From assembly GCA_039583875.1 (NCBI GenBank), contig CM077162.1, positions 113,242,589 through 113,306,588 on the forward strand: a stretch of DNA of 64,000 nucleotides, given 5' to 3'. Position numbers and translations under genes: made by a program. Source of the stretch: Platanthera guangdongensis (lineage: Eukaryota > Streptophyta > Magnoliopsida > Asparagales > Orchidaceae). This document shows positions 44,065-54,605 of the stretch, piece by piece; positions within the stretch are counted from its first letter, which is position 1, and the number at the start of each line of letters is the position of its first letter. The notes below the pieces were generated by a model, which had not been told where the DNA came from, made no database searches, and saw only the letters and a program-made list of their open reading frames with translations.

Positions 44065-45712
44065 ACTCAGATCCAATGGATCCTACAAGTTAAAAATGTA
44101 ATACAAATACTAACTCTACAACTCAGAAAGATAAGAGGGGAGTTGAGAGATTCTTGATGAGTTCTTGGAAGAACTCAGCTGGATCCAATCTGACTTAGCT
44201 TTCTTCAAAGCTTCTTGAGTAGAACTGAATAAGACTGAATCCTCTGCAGTTGTTCCTTGACCTCTGCTTCTTAAGAATCAGAATTGAATCTGAATCCTTC
44301 TTCTCAGCCTAGTTCTAGAGGCTGATTTCTTGGATGGAGCCCTCTCTCTCCAACTTCTTAGATCTGCACTTGGACTGCAAGATCTTCTTGTGTTGATACT
44401 CAGTATACCACTTTTCTGATTACTTGAATAATCTGTACCACTTGTTAATCACTTGATCAACTCTTTTCAACAACAGTTTCTGTAAACTGTGGGTGCCTAT
44501 TTATAGGCCTTCTTCATGGTAACCGGCTGATCCGGTTCATAACTGACTTCTGACATCTCTGACAGTTGCTGTAGACTGGCTGGAACGGCAGCTGTCATGT
44601 CATCCAGTCACTTCTTGAAAATCTCTAACAGTCAGTAAGTGTCGAGACTTTCTGTCTTTAAGTGTCGACACTTATAGACCAAGTGTCGACACATGCTTTG
44701 TAAGTGTCGACACAAGTCTACAAGGTGTCGACACATATCCTTGTATGTCTCGACACAGATTCTTCTTCATGTGTCGACACTGAAATTGAGTGTCGACACA
44801 AGTACCTGTTCTTCTAGCTTTTGCTGAATTCTTCTATGTGTCGACACATCTCCTTTGTGTCGACATATCTTCTTGTGTTGAATCTGTCAAGTGTCGACAC
44901 TGCTTCTAGGTGTTGACACATATCCTTTTATGTTGAATCTTGCTGAGTGTCGACACAGCTCCTTGTGTCGACACACCTTCTTGTTGTTGAGACTTCAGCT
45001 GAGTGTCGACACATTCCCTTAGTGTCGACACTTGTACATAGAATAATTTGTTGTTCTTTCTGTTCTTTGCTAAGTGTCGACACAGCTCCATGTGTCGACA
45101 CTTTCTTCCAGTGTTGAGTCTTCAGCTGTGTGTCGACACATTGTTCTAGGTGTCGACACATACTTCAAATGCTGACTCTTCTGTTGAGTGTCGACACATT
45201 GTGTTGAGTGTCGACACATGCTTCAAGTGCTGACTCTTCTGCATAGTGTCGACACATTGTGTTGAGTGTCGACACTTGTACTTAGACTCTGCAGACTTTT
45301 GCTGAGTGTCGACACAGCTCCAAGTGTCGACACTTTCTGGTGTAGACACAGCTTCACTGAGTGTCGACATAGCTCCTTGTGTCGACACTTTCTGTCTGCA
45401 CATTTCTCCACTGAGTGTCGACACAGCTCCAAGTGTCGACACTTTCTGTCTGGTGTCGACTCTGTATCCCAGGTGTCGACACAATGACTCCAAGTGTCGA
45501 CACTGCTTGTCTGGGTGTCGACACAAGCTTTCTTAAGTGTCGACACTTTCCCTCTGGGTGTCGACACATGGACTTAGAAACTTTTTGCTTCAGTCCAGTA
45601 CTTTCTTAACCTGCACAAGTAACTCAAACATACATCAAATACATTATGATGTATATCATTGAGTTGGGCGAGGCTTCTTCAAATCAGGTACATTTGACCA
45701 ATGTACCCAACA
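44065..45712 (-). repeat. G 3' LTR, proximal part (U3/R) with palindrome array
   Basis: The element-sense start TGTTGGGTACATTGG is at 45712. An array of about 30 GTGTCGACAC units or one-base variants spans about 45575 to 44640. Downstream in element sense come AACCGGATCAGCCGGTTAC (44540-44520 region) and the TATA box at 44505-44498. The many small Cys-Arg-His and Val-Asp-Thr ORFs are translations of the array. Confidence 0.95.
44498..44505 (-). promoter_or_regulatory. TATA box in G 3' LTR
   Basis: The minus strand reads CTATAAATAGG, matching 55489-55496 in the 5' LTR. Confidence 0.7.
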
Positions 45713-46010
45713 ATCTCCCCCTATTTGGAGAAGTCATAACCCTTAGTCAATGATATACACCATCCATAATTAAAATTACAAAATGATGTACAGCAGATTA
45801 TATTCAACAGGGTAAACATAAACATGTAATAAATTCACACATGTATACACATTCATCATTCCAGAACAAATAAGAAATAGACACATCTCAGAACAAACAT
45901 GAAATATATTTATCATAAATTGTTCTAACATTTTTCTAATGCATCTTCAATGGTTTACAAAAATGTTTTTCATTCAAAAGATTACAACAATCTTCAAGTC
46001 AATTCTAAAT
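45713..46010 (-). other. Polypurine tract and 3' untranslated region of G
   Basis: The minus strand ends AAATAGGGGGAGAT (45726-45713) directly before the LTR start. The remaining 280 bp up to the third ORF are AT-rich and non-coding. Confidence 0.85.
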
Positions 46011-48809
46011 CTATTTCTGGTCAGGTTCCTTGATGACAATTCCCTTCCCAGCCTGTACTTGAGCTTTGACAGGGGCTTCAGCAGTTTCAGCATCAACAGG
46101 CTTCTTGCCTTTTAAATCTTTCTTCTTCAGCTCTTCAACTTTGATTTTCTGCCTCTCAAAATAGTGAAATGGCTTGGGGAAGTACTTGCTAGGCTCCACA
46201 GCAGTAGGAGGTAGCTTTCCCATCTTAGCCTTCCTTCTGAATTGTACTATTGCCTCCTGCCTGATCTCATGTTTTCTCCATTCTGCCTCAGAGAACCATT
46301 TGTTCCTGTCAGTCATGTTGTCTTTGGCAGCTTTCCAGGCAGTTAGAATTATATTCCTAGAGGTAGGGCTCCATTGTTCAAAATCTGGCTTTTGTTCTGC
46401 TTGTTCCCTAAACCTCTTTTTAGACAACCTTGTCTCTTCTTCTTTTTTCATAGCCTCTTGCAGAGCTGCAGAAATAGGTTGAACAACCTTTTCAATATGA
46501 ACATTGGCCTTGCCCTCAGTTGGGCTATACATAGTGCTGACATCTGCTTGAACCATGTCAAAATCTGGAGGTGGATATATCACTTGAGCTACTTCTGCTT
46601 GCTCACCTCCAAGATAGGCATTTTGAATCCCTGATTCAGCAACATTATCATCATCACAAAGTGGAGGATAGCCCAGGGTAGCTCTGATGGAATTAGATAT
46701 CCATTTTGCATGGTCAGAGCTAGCTTTGACTAAGACTCTCTCCCCCTTTATGACTTCTCTGGCCATATGGTCTCTGACATCATCCTTTTGAAACCTTATC
46801 TGACTATCCAAATACCTAATTCCCTCTTTGAAGAATGGTTTGAGCTTAGTAAGTTGTTCTGATATAGCTTTCTGGGAATCTTTAATTGCAGTCTTGACAG
46901 CAGTAATCTCAGCTTGGAATACTTTATCAAAGTCAGCCTTAACTACAGCAGCAGATGTAGAAGGTTCAGCAGACTTATTCTTCAACTCAGTGACTATAGC
47001 ATTATGGGAGGCAGTCAAATTATCATTCATTCTTAACTGATTCTCCAGCACATATCCTTGCTTTAATGCTATATCATCTACCTGAGCCTTGATCTTCTCC
47101 TGGTGAGTTGCCAAATAGACTACTGCATTCCCACCCTTGTGGAAGCAATTAGTCATTTCCTTCTTGTTCAGGTTCATTTCAAACCTTATAGATTTTATAT
47201 CTTGTGCAAGATCAAACTGTAGGGACTTGTTCCCTTCATCTACATAAGCCTCTATGGCTTTCCTTTGTTCATCCAACTTGATCTGCATGGCAATCATCAA
47301 AGCACTATAATCAACTGTTGGAGCTTGTTGAACTATAGGCTGTGGGGCTATAGATTGCAGAGCTTTCTTGTAACTCTGACTTCTCCTTTTGAAAACATAT
47401 AGTTTCTTTTTCTTTGCCCTAGCACTCTCCTCATCTTCAGAGGCAGAAGTGCTGGCAATATCAACCCTGTCCTTAGGGCTGTGAGGCTTCTCAGTTTGCA
47501 CATCAGGTGCTTGCTCAGTTTCTAGCCTAATAGGCTCTTCCAGAACTGTCAGTTGCTCCCCCTCAGCAGCAGCACTCTTATCTTCAGCAGCAGCATCCTT
47601 GTCCATATCAAAATCTTCTTGATCTAGATTTAGAAACAAATCTTCCATTATATATTCAGGTGGAGACTGGGCAGGAGAAGTTCTTGGTTCTTCAACCACT
47701 TGAGAAGTATCATCTTGAACTACTGCAGATGTGTCTTCTAAAACAACATCTGGAACTTGACTGTCTAGGTGAGTTTGCTGAGGGACATCAGACAAATTAG
47801 CATCTTCTATAATATAGTCTAAAGTTTTTAGGTTAGTGAGTACCTCTTGGATAATGATAGTGGCTTGCTCACTATCTAGAGTAGAGGGTTCTTCTACTAC
47901 TGGAGGCTCCCCCTGGATCTCAGCATTATCTGCAGCAGCAGGGGTCTTCTCTGCAGCCACATCCTCTTGGTCATCAGGAGTGAAGACAACATGTTCTTCA
48001 CTATCAGAACTGCTGGAGGACTCTTGTGCCACAGCAGCAGTTTTTCTCTTCTTCTTAGGAGGAATCTCCTTCTCAGTAACTGGCTTCTCTGGGGTTGCCA
48101 CTTCCTTGGACAACACCCTGTCCCATCTGGAAAATATCCTTTGGTCCATCTTCCTCATGTGGTTGATCTTGCTTCCAGCAGCATTGCTCATTACCTCTGG
48201 TATTGTACCAGCTAGGTAAAGACTTATAATTCTGCCCAGATTGGGCTTCTTCAAGCTCTCCTTGATCTTGTCAAAAACCACTATTGACCAGTCTGTTTTC
48301 AGAGTGAATATGATTCTAGTCATAATTCCAAACATAGAGGCAGACACCCTGTCATGCCCTCCAGGCTTACTGAGAATAACCTTGCCCACTATCTCAGACA
48401 TGAATTTCCCTTGATTATTCATGCCTTTCCTGTTGAATACTGATCCTATCTTCATCTTGGGATCAAGACCACACCAGGTAAGAGCTTCCCTGGTCTTTGA
48501 AGCAGTTACTTCCTCTTCATCTTGAGTTTTAGGTAGCTGGAGTACCTTCCTCAGACTTTTTGGTGAAATCTTGACCTTAGATCCATGAACTCTGGATTTG
48601 ATTTTGTATCCAGAGTCATCTACAGCAGCGCCATTAAGGAATTCAAGAACTTCCTTCTTCCAAATCTTTGTTGGTTCTGAAACCAAGTATTCTAGGCCAG
48701 AATTGGCGACTAGGGTTACCACCGACTGGATTTCTTGATCTGCGTCGTCGAACACGCCGCGCACTAACTCATAGCCCTCATTAACGTTCTCCTCAAGCTT
48801 GGGTGCCAT
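46011..48809 (-). CDS. Third ORF of G: nuclear-targeted-looking protein of unknown function
   Basis: 932 residues if translation starts at MAPKLEENVNEGYEL (ATG at 48809); an upstream in-frame ATG 15 codons earlier lies in palindrome sequence and is not conserved in F. It sits between pol and the 3' LTR, where SIRE elements carry an envelope-like ORF. I see no signal peptide or transmembrane segment. Residues 1-235 form a compact domain (EVLEFLNG, REALTWCGLDPKMKIGSVF, LGRIISLYLAGTIPEVM) vaguely like plant mobile-element accessory domains. At about 250-257 is PPKKKRKTA, a classical nuclear localisation signal. Then come a long acidic region, a second basic stretch (RAKKKKLYVFKRR, about 495), a probable coiled-coil region with repeated Lys/Glu/Gln, and a Lys-rich tail. 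The frame is fully open while gag and pol are each broken once. Function is unknown. Confidence 0.85.
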   Translation of the reverse strand: MAPKLEENVNEGYELVRGVFDDADQEIQSVVTLVANSGLEYLVSEPTKIWKKEVLEFLNGAAVDDSGYKIKSRVHGSKVKISPKSLRKVLQLPKTQDEEEVTASKTREALTWCGLDPKMKIGSVFNRKGMNNQGKFMSEIVGKVILSKPGGHDRVSASMFGIMTRIIFTLKTDWSIVVFDKIKESLKKPNLGRIISLYLAGTIPEVMSNAAGSKINHMRKMDQRIFSRWDRVLSKEVATPEKPVTEKEIPPKKKRKTAAVAQESSSSSDSEEHVVFTPDDQEDVAAEKTPAAADNAEIQGEPPVVEEPSTLDSEQATIIIQEVLTNLKTLDYIIEDANLSDVPQQTHLDSQVPDVVLEDTSAVVQDDTSQVVEEPRTSPAQSPPEYIMEDLFLNLDQEDFDMDKDAAAEDKSAAAEGEQLTVLEEPIRLETEQAPDVQTEKPHSPKDRVDIASTSASEDEESARAKKKKLYVFKRRSQSYKKALQSIAPQPIVQQAPTVDYSALMIAMQIKLDEQRKAIEAYVDEGNKSLQFDLAQDIKSIRFEMNLNKKEMTNCFHKGGNAVVYLATHQEKIKAQVDDIALKQGYVLENQLRMNDNLTASHNAIVTELKNKSAEPSTSAAVVKADFDKVFQAEITAVKTAIKDSQKAISEQLTKLKPFFKEGIRYLDSQIRFQKDDVRDHMAREVIKGERVLVKASSDHAKWISNSIRATLGYPPLCDDDNVAESGIQNAYLGGEQAEVAQVIYPPPDFDMVQADVSTMYSPTEGKANVHIEKVVQPISAALQEAMKKEEETRLSKKRFREQAEQKPDFEQWSPTSRNIILTAWKAAKDNMTDRNKWFSEAEWRKHEIRQEAIVQFRRKAKMGKLPPTAVEPSKYFPKPFHYFERQKIKVEELKKKDLKGKKPVDAETAEAPVKAQVQAGKGIVIKEPDQK

Positions 48810-49273
48810 TAGGGTTGAAGAATTTATCTTTAGAAAAGAGAGGTGTCGACACAATAGTTTTGGTCTCGAAACTTTGAAAGCGTGTCGACAAACGAAGACA
48901 GAACCCTATTTATACCTTTCTGATTTTGAAGATGAACAGGCGGGACAGCTAGCTTAACATGTGTCGACACTGGCAATAAGTGTCGACACTGACTTATAAT
49001 GTCAACTTGGTTATGTGTCGACACAACATAACTCGACACATTGTCGAGACTTTACTTAGAAAAATTCTGAGTAAAACTTAAGTGTCGACACCATATTGAA
49101 TGTGTCGACACCTACTTGACATGTGTCGACACTAACATTCTGAAGTGTCGACACCACATTCCTAGATGTGTCGACACCTTTTTCCTGAAGTGTCGACACC
49201 ACTATTCTGTGTCGACATAGACTTGTCTATGTGTCGACACCTTTTTACTTAGCCAATTTTCTATTCTGTAAAC
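48810..49273 (-). promoter_or_regulatory. Internal promoter-like module before the third ORF of G
   Basis: In element sense pol ends at 49274. About eleven GTGTCGACAC units follow (49245-48961), then a TATA box TATAAATA (48914-48907), two more units around 48889 and 48850, and the ATG at 48809. The same order and similar spacing occur in F. The layout copies that of the LTR: palindrome array, then TATA box. Confidence 0.65.
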
Positions 49274-52200
49274 TTAGTCTAAGTTTATCATTCCTAGTTC
49301 AATTTTGAATCTATTGAACTTAGCTTCTTCTAGGGGCTTAGTAAATATGTCAGCTATCTGATTATCAGTTTTAACATATTCAAGTGAAATATCTTCTCTT
49401 TCTACATATTCTCTAAGAAAGTGATATTTAATCTCAATATGTTTTGTTCTACTATGAGATACAGGGTTATTAGCTATTGAAATAGCACTTGTAGAATCAC
49501 AGTAAAGTGGAGTTCTACTTACCTGAAATCCATAGTCCTCTAGCTGATGTTGAATCCACAGAAGTTGAGCACAGCAACTTCCTGCAGCCACATATTCTGA
49601 CTCAGCTGTGGAGATAGCCACACTAGTCTGCTTTTTGCTGCTCCATGAAATTAGTCTCCCACCTAGGAATTGACAGGTTCCAGTAGTACTCTTTCTATCC
49701 TCTTTGCATCCTGCAAAGTCTGCATCTGAATAACCTGTTAGATCAAAGTCTCCATTCCTAGGGTACCAGAGGCCTAGATAGGGAGTGCCCTTTAGATATC
49801 TCAAAATTCTCTTGACTGCAGTCAAGTGAGACTCTTTAGGGCAGGTTTGATACCTTGCACAAACACATGTAGCATACATGATGTCTGGTCTACTAGCAGT
49901 CAAGTATAATAGGGAGCCAACTATCCCTCTATACAAGGTTTCATTTACAGGTTTCCCTGCATCATCCTTGCTAAGAGACATACTTGACCCCATAGGAGTC
50001 TTCATGGTACTGGATGAATCCATACCATACTTTCTTATGAGTTCTAGGGTGAACTTTGACTGACAAATGGACAAACCACTCTCAGTCTGTTTAACTTGGA
50101 GACCCAAGAAAAACTTCAGCTCTCCCATACTACTCATCTCAAACTGACCTTGCATAAGTTTTGCAAACTTTTTGCAAAGGCTGCTTTCAGTAGACCCAAA
50201 TATAATGTCATCTACATATATTTGGACAAGTATGACTTTGCCTCTAGATTCCCTAAGGAATAGAGTCTTATCTATTTCCCCCTTGAAAACTTGTTCTCAA
50301 TGAGGAAACTAGATAGGGTTTCATACCAAGCTCTAGGAGCTTGCTTTAACCCATATAAAGCTTTCCTAAGTCTAAAGACATGATGAGGTAGAGTTGGATC
50401 AACAAAACCTGAAGGCTGTTCCACATAGACTTCTTCTTTCAAATTACCATTTAGGAATGCTGACTTGACATTCATTTGGTATACCTTGAATCCTTGATAG
50501 GTTGCATAGGCCAAGAACATTCTTATGGCTTCCAGTCTGGCTACTGGAGCAAAGGTTTGATCAAAATCAATACCTTCTTCTTGCCTATATCCTTTAGCAA
50601 CCAGTCTAGCTTTATTCTTAATGATGACACCTTGTTCATCCATCTTATTCCTGTAGATCCACTTAACTCCTATTACATTGTGGTCTTTAGGTTTAGGAAC
50701 CAATTCCCAGACCTTGCACCTCTTGAACTGATTAAGCTCTTCTTGCATTGCTTCAGTCCATTGTGGATCTTGTATTGCTTCTTCAAATTTCTTAGGTTCA
50801 ACTTGTGACAGAAAGCTGGAATAGATTGCAGCATTCATGTTTCTACTCCTGGTTTGTACTCCTTGTCTTGGATCTCCAATAATCAGCTCTACTGGATGAT
50901 CTCTAAGATGCCTGTGGGCTGGAGGCATCCTCACTTCAGGTTGAACCACTTCAGCATCTGCATCATGCTGTATACCTTGGATTTCTTCAGCAACTGGCAC
51001 ATGTAGTTCTCCCCCTGGACAACAGCTATTGCCTTCTACTTGCTGTCTTGCAGCAGGCACCTCTTCTATAGTAAGATTGTCCAATTTCTTTGTCAAACCT
51101 GTGGGGCTGCATACATTGCCAGACAACTCATTGTTAATAAGTTTTGTCTCATCAAAAACTACATGCACTGATTCTTCTACAACTTGTGTAGTCAAGTTGT
51201 AGACTCTATAATCCTTACTATTATTGCTGTACCCAACAAAAATTCCCTCTTGGGACTTGGCAACAAACTTAGTTAAGTAAGACTTTCCATTGTTAAGTAT
51301 GAAGCATTTGCAACCAAAGATCCTGAAGTAGGATAGGTTTGGTTTCCTGCCTTTCACAACTTCATAGGGGGTCTTGTTTAGCCTTTTAGTGATGGTAGCC
51401 CTATTTATAACATGGCATGCAGTGTTAACTGCTTCAGCCCAGAAATACTCTGGCAGTGATGTATCACTCAATAGGGTTCTACCAGCCTCTATCAAGGTTC
51501 TATTCTTCCTCTCAGCAATGCCATTTTGCTGAGGTGTTCTAGGTGAACAGAATTCTTGAAATATCCCAAAGTCTTCACATAGTTTTGTCATGCTTTCAGA
51601 TTGAAACTCAGTACCATGGTCACTTTTAATTTTGACCACAATACTATTTAGTTCATTCTGAATTTGCTTGACAAAGCTGTAGAAGACACTAGGTGTTTCA
51701 GATTTCTGTCTTAAGAAGAACACCCAGGAAAACCTTGAGTAGTCATCTATAACTACAAGGGTATAGACCTTCCTACCTAAGCTGTGAACTGGCATTGGAC
51801 CAAAGAGATCCAAATGCAAGAGGTACAAACACCTCACAGCATCTTTGTTATCTATGCTTCTAAAGGTGGATTTAGTCTGCTTGCCCTTTTGACAAGCTGA
51901 GCAAATGCCATCTTTAACACACTTAACTTGAGGATCATTCCTCACTAACTCTTTGCTAAAGAGTTTGCTAATTGTCTTGTAGTTAAGATGGGCTAGCCTC
52001 TTGTGCCATTTGACACAATGAGAGACTGTCTCATCAGCTATAAGACAAACTGGAGAACCATTGTTCTCAATCATAATGTCTAGGCAGTAGACATTCCTCT
52101 TCCTATATCCTGTCAAAATGATCTCTTGATCACTTGACCTCTTGATATGACAACTATTTTTAACAAATGAGATGTCATACCCTACATCACTTAACTGACT

Positions 52201-52446
52201 TATACTTATTAGGTTGTGTTTCAACCCTTTAACATAAGCCACTTGAGTAATGGTAACTAAGTTTGAAGAAATGTTACCAAACCCTTTGATGATTCCTTTT
52301 TCAGAACCACCAAAGGTCACTTTAGGACCATTTTTGATTGGAATGTAGTCCTTCAGTAGTCCCCTAGTTCCAGTCATATGTCTGGAACATCCACTGTCCA
52401 AGTACCATGTAGGGGTATGGCCACTTGGACTCACCTGCAAAACAAA
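49274..52446 (-). pseudogene. pol: Copia-type Pol of G, one frameshift
   Basis: It begins directly after the gag stop in the same frame. Protease [12 protein letters not shown] (about residue 14). Integrase zinc region [12 protein letters not shown]...[11 protein letters not shown], then core [29 protein letters not shown] and [62 protein letters not shown] and [19 protein letters not shown]. At about 50275 one base is missing relative to F, giving a stop. The rest of RT (a YVDD-type motif in the shifted frame) and RNase H ([40 protein letters not shown]) follows to 49274. SIRE-like order PR-INT-RT-RH. Confidence 0.93.
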
Positions 52447-54489
52447 TTAATGAACCTTAGAACCCAAAGTATTCTTGGGTCCTTGGTGATTGTTAGTTTG
52501 CAATTTGACAAACCTACCTAATGGCTTTCCAACAGGTAGTTTGGAACTCACTTTGGCACTCACATTGTGCCAACAGTCTACTGCAAAATGGCCAACTTTG
52601 CCACAGCACCAACATTCAAATTTATTGTACCTTTGCTTAGGTACTGCCTTGGCTGTCTTGACTATAGCAGACTTGTTGAATGTTGGGGCTTTGCCCTTGG
52701 ACTTATACTTGGACTGCTCAGTCCCTGCAGGTCTAACAAAACCTAGCCCAGCCTTGCCTTTATGATGAACAAATTCATCAATTAAGGGTAGCACTGATTT
52801 AGGTTTTGAAAACCTAGCAACCAAGTCCTTCTCCTTCTGAAGATTATTCTCCAGACACTTAATTTGATCATTCTTAAAAGTGATAGTTCCCATCTGAATC
52901 ACAGTAATGTGTTTCAGCCTGGCTACCTCATTCAGTTTTTGATCAAATTGTTTCTCAAAATCTGTTGCAGCAGCTTTAAGATCAGCAATTTCCTTTGCCT
53001 GACTTTTGGCTAGGGTCTTGCTTTTCTTGTAGGCTTGCAACAGTACCTCATATTCATCTATAAGCTGATGAATATCTTCCTCAGACTCAGATACATTCTC
53101 ATCACTTGATGAAGAAGAATCTGAATCTGAACTAGAACAAGAAACTGAACTTGAACATGAACCTTGTACCTGACTGGATCCTGGCTGCTCCAGGATTTTG
53201 GCACTTTTTGTCAATGCCATTAGCCCTTGGCAATGACTGTCTTCTTGTTCATAAATTGACTCCAAGATCTGCATGAATTCTTCCTCTTCTTCTTCAGCAA
53301 ACAGCCCTATGTAGGCTTCAGCCTCAGACTCAGTTTCTGAAGAAGAGATATTTGATAGAGTCTTCTCCTTCTTAGCAACAAAAGACTTTTCTTTCTTCCC
53401 TTTGAAGTGAGTCTTTTTCCTGTCACCAGATTCCTTTCTCTTCTCTGGACAATCTGCAATAACATGGCCCTGTCTATTGCAGCAATAGCAAACAATCTTT
53501 GAACCAGTTGCCTTGCTTGATTTTGTCTTTTTCTTGTCATTCTTTGAAGACCTCTTCTTCTGATAAGAGTCTTCCTTTCCTTGTGATGTAGAAGGCCTTG
53601 ACCTCCACTATTTCTTTTTCAAAAACTTCTGAAAGTGTCTAGTGAAAGCAGCAAAGTCTTCATCACTTTCACTGCTCTTAGACTTTGTGCTGATAGACTC
53701 ATCAGACTCTGATTCAACTACCTTTGGAGGTGGAGTTGAAGACTTATTCCTGCACTTTCTAGGAACTTCTGTCTTGAAAGCAACAGTTCTTTCTTTGTGC
53801 TCAGTCCTTGTTGATTTCTCCTCCTCTTTTCTCACTGTTAACTGCATTTTATAAGACAATAGCTTGCCAAACAGTGTGGGAGGAGGAATTTCCCCCAACT
53901 TAGCCATTTCTCTTATGGCACAGATCTTGGTGTCCCAATCTTTGGTTAGGGACCTTAAGAACTTGTCATTTAGTTCATAGTTAGTGAACTCTCTTCCATA
54001 AGACATGAGTTCATTAACTATTCTGTAAAATTTCTTATAGCACTCAGTGATGCTATCACCCTTTCCTTGCCTGAAGCTTTCATACTCCTGATTTAGCAAG
54101 GACTTCCTATCTTGCCTAACTTCTTCAGAACCTTCCATATAGACAATGAGAGTATCCCACATCTCTTTTGCTGTTTTACAGTGAATAAAGTTCTGAAAAG
54201 TTGCATCATCAATGGCACTCACTATTATGTTTTGTGCCCTCTTGTCCATGGTGGCCAGGATAATTTCATCCTTAGTCATCTCAGAGAAATCCTTTGGAGT
54301 TCTCTGATTTGCATCCAAAACTGAAATCTTCATTGGCACATAAGGCCCTTCCTTAACTGTGATGTAGATTCTAGGGTCAGAGGCTTCCATAAATAGCCTT
54401 ACCCTTTCTTTCCAGATCCCAAAGATCTCCTTCCTGCATATGGGTAATTTCATGGATCCCAATTCCTTGTGATTCTCATAGGAACCCAT
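52447..54489 (-). pseudogene. gag: Copia-type Gag of G, one nonsense codon
   Basis: It starts MGSYENHKELGSMKLPICRK at 54489. The capsid-like region has EIFGIWKERVRLFMEASDPR, EMWDTLIVYMEGSEEVRQDR and FLRSLTKDWDTKICAIREMA. A TAG at 53610-53608 (a sense codon in F) interrupts the frame, which continues with a knuckle CYCCNRQGHVIADC near 53490, a Ser/Glu-rich segment, coiled-coil-like DLKAAATDFEKQFDQKLNEV, and a second knuckle CWCCGKVGHFAVDC near 52600. It ends at TAA (52449-52447), with pol in the same frame behind it. Two zinc knuckles 300 residues apart are noteworthy and shared with F. Confidence 0.9.
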
Positions 54490-54590
54490 GTTTCTTGATT
54501 TTCTTGAATTTATTGAATCTGTGTTTTCCCTTACACTGAATCTGCCAAACAGGATCTCCTCAGACTGTTAGTCCTTGTTTTGAGGAACCT

Positions 54591-54603
54591 GGCTCTGATA
54601 CCA
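54591..54603 (-). other. Primer-binding site, initiator tRNA-Met (G)
   Basis: The minus strand reads TGGTATCAGAGCC two bases after the LTR end CTTTCA. Confidence 0.93.
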
Positions 54604-54605
54604 CT

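Noticed and set aside
45146..45567. ORFs of 60-126 codons rich in Cys-Arg-His, Val-Ser-Thr and Val-Asp-Thr-Gln
   Set aside because: They are translations of the GTGTCGACAC array, open on both strands and in several frames because the palindrome has no stop; the same holds at 22180-22520, 55919-56600 and 44906-45161.
46011..48809. Envelope glycoprotein assignment for the third ORF of G
   Set aside because: No signal peptide, transmembrane segment or glycoprotein-like Cys pattern is visible, and a nuclear localisation signal is present.
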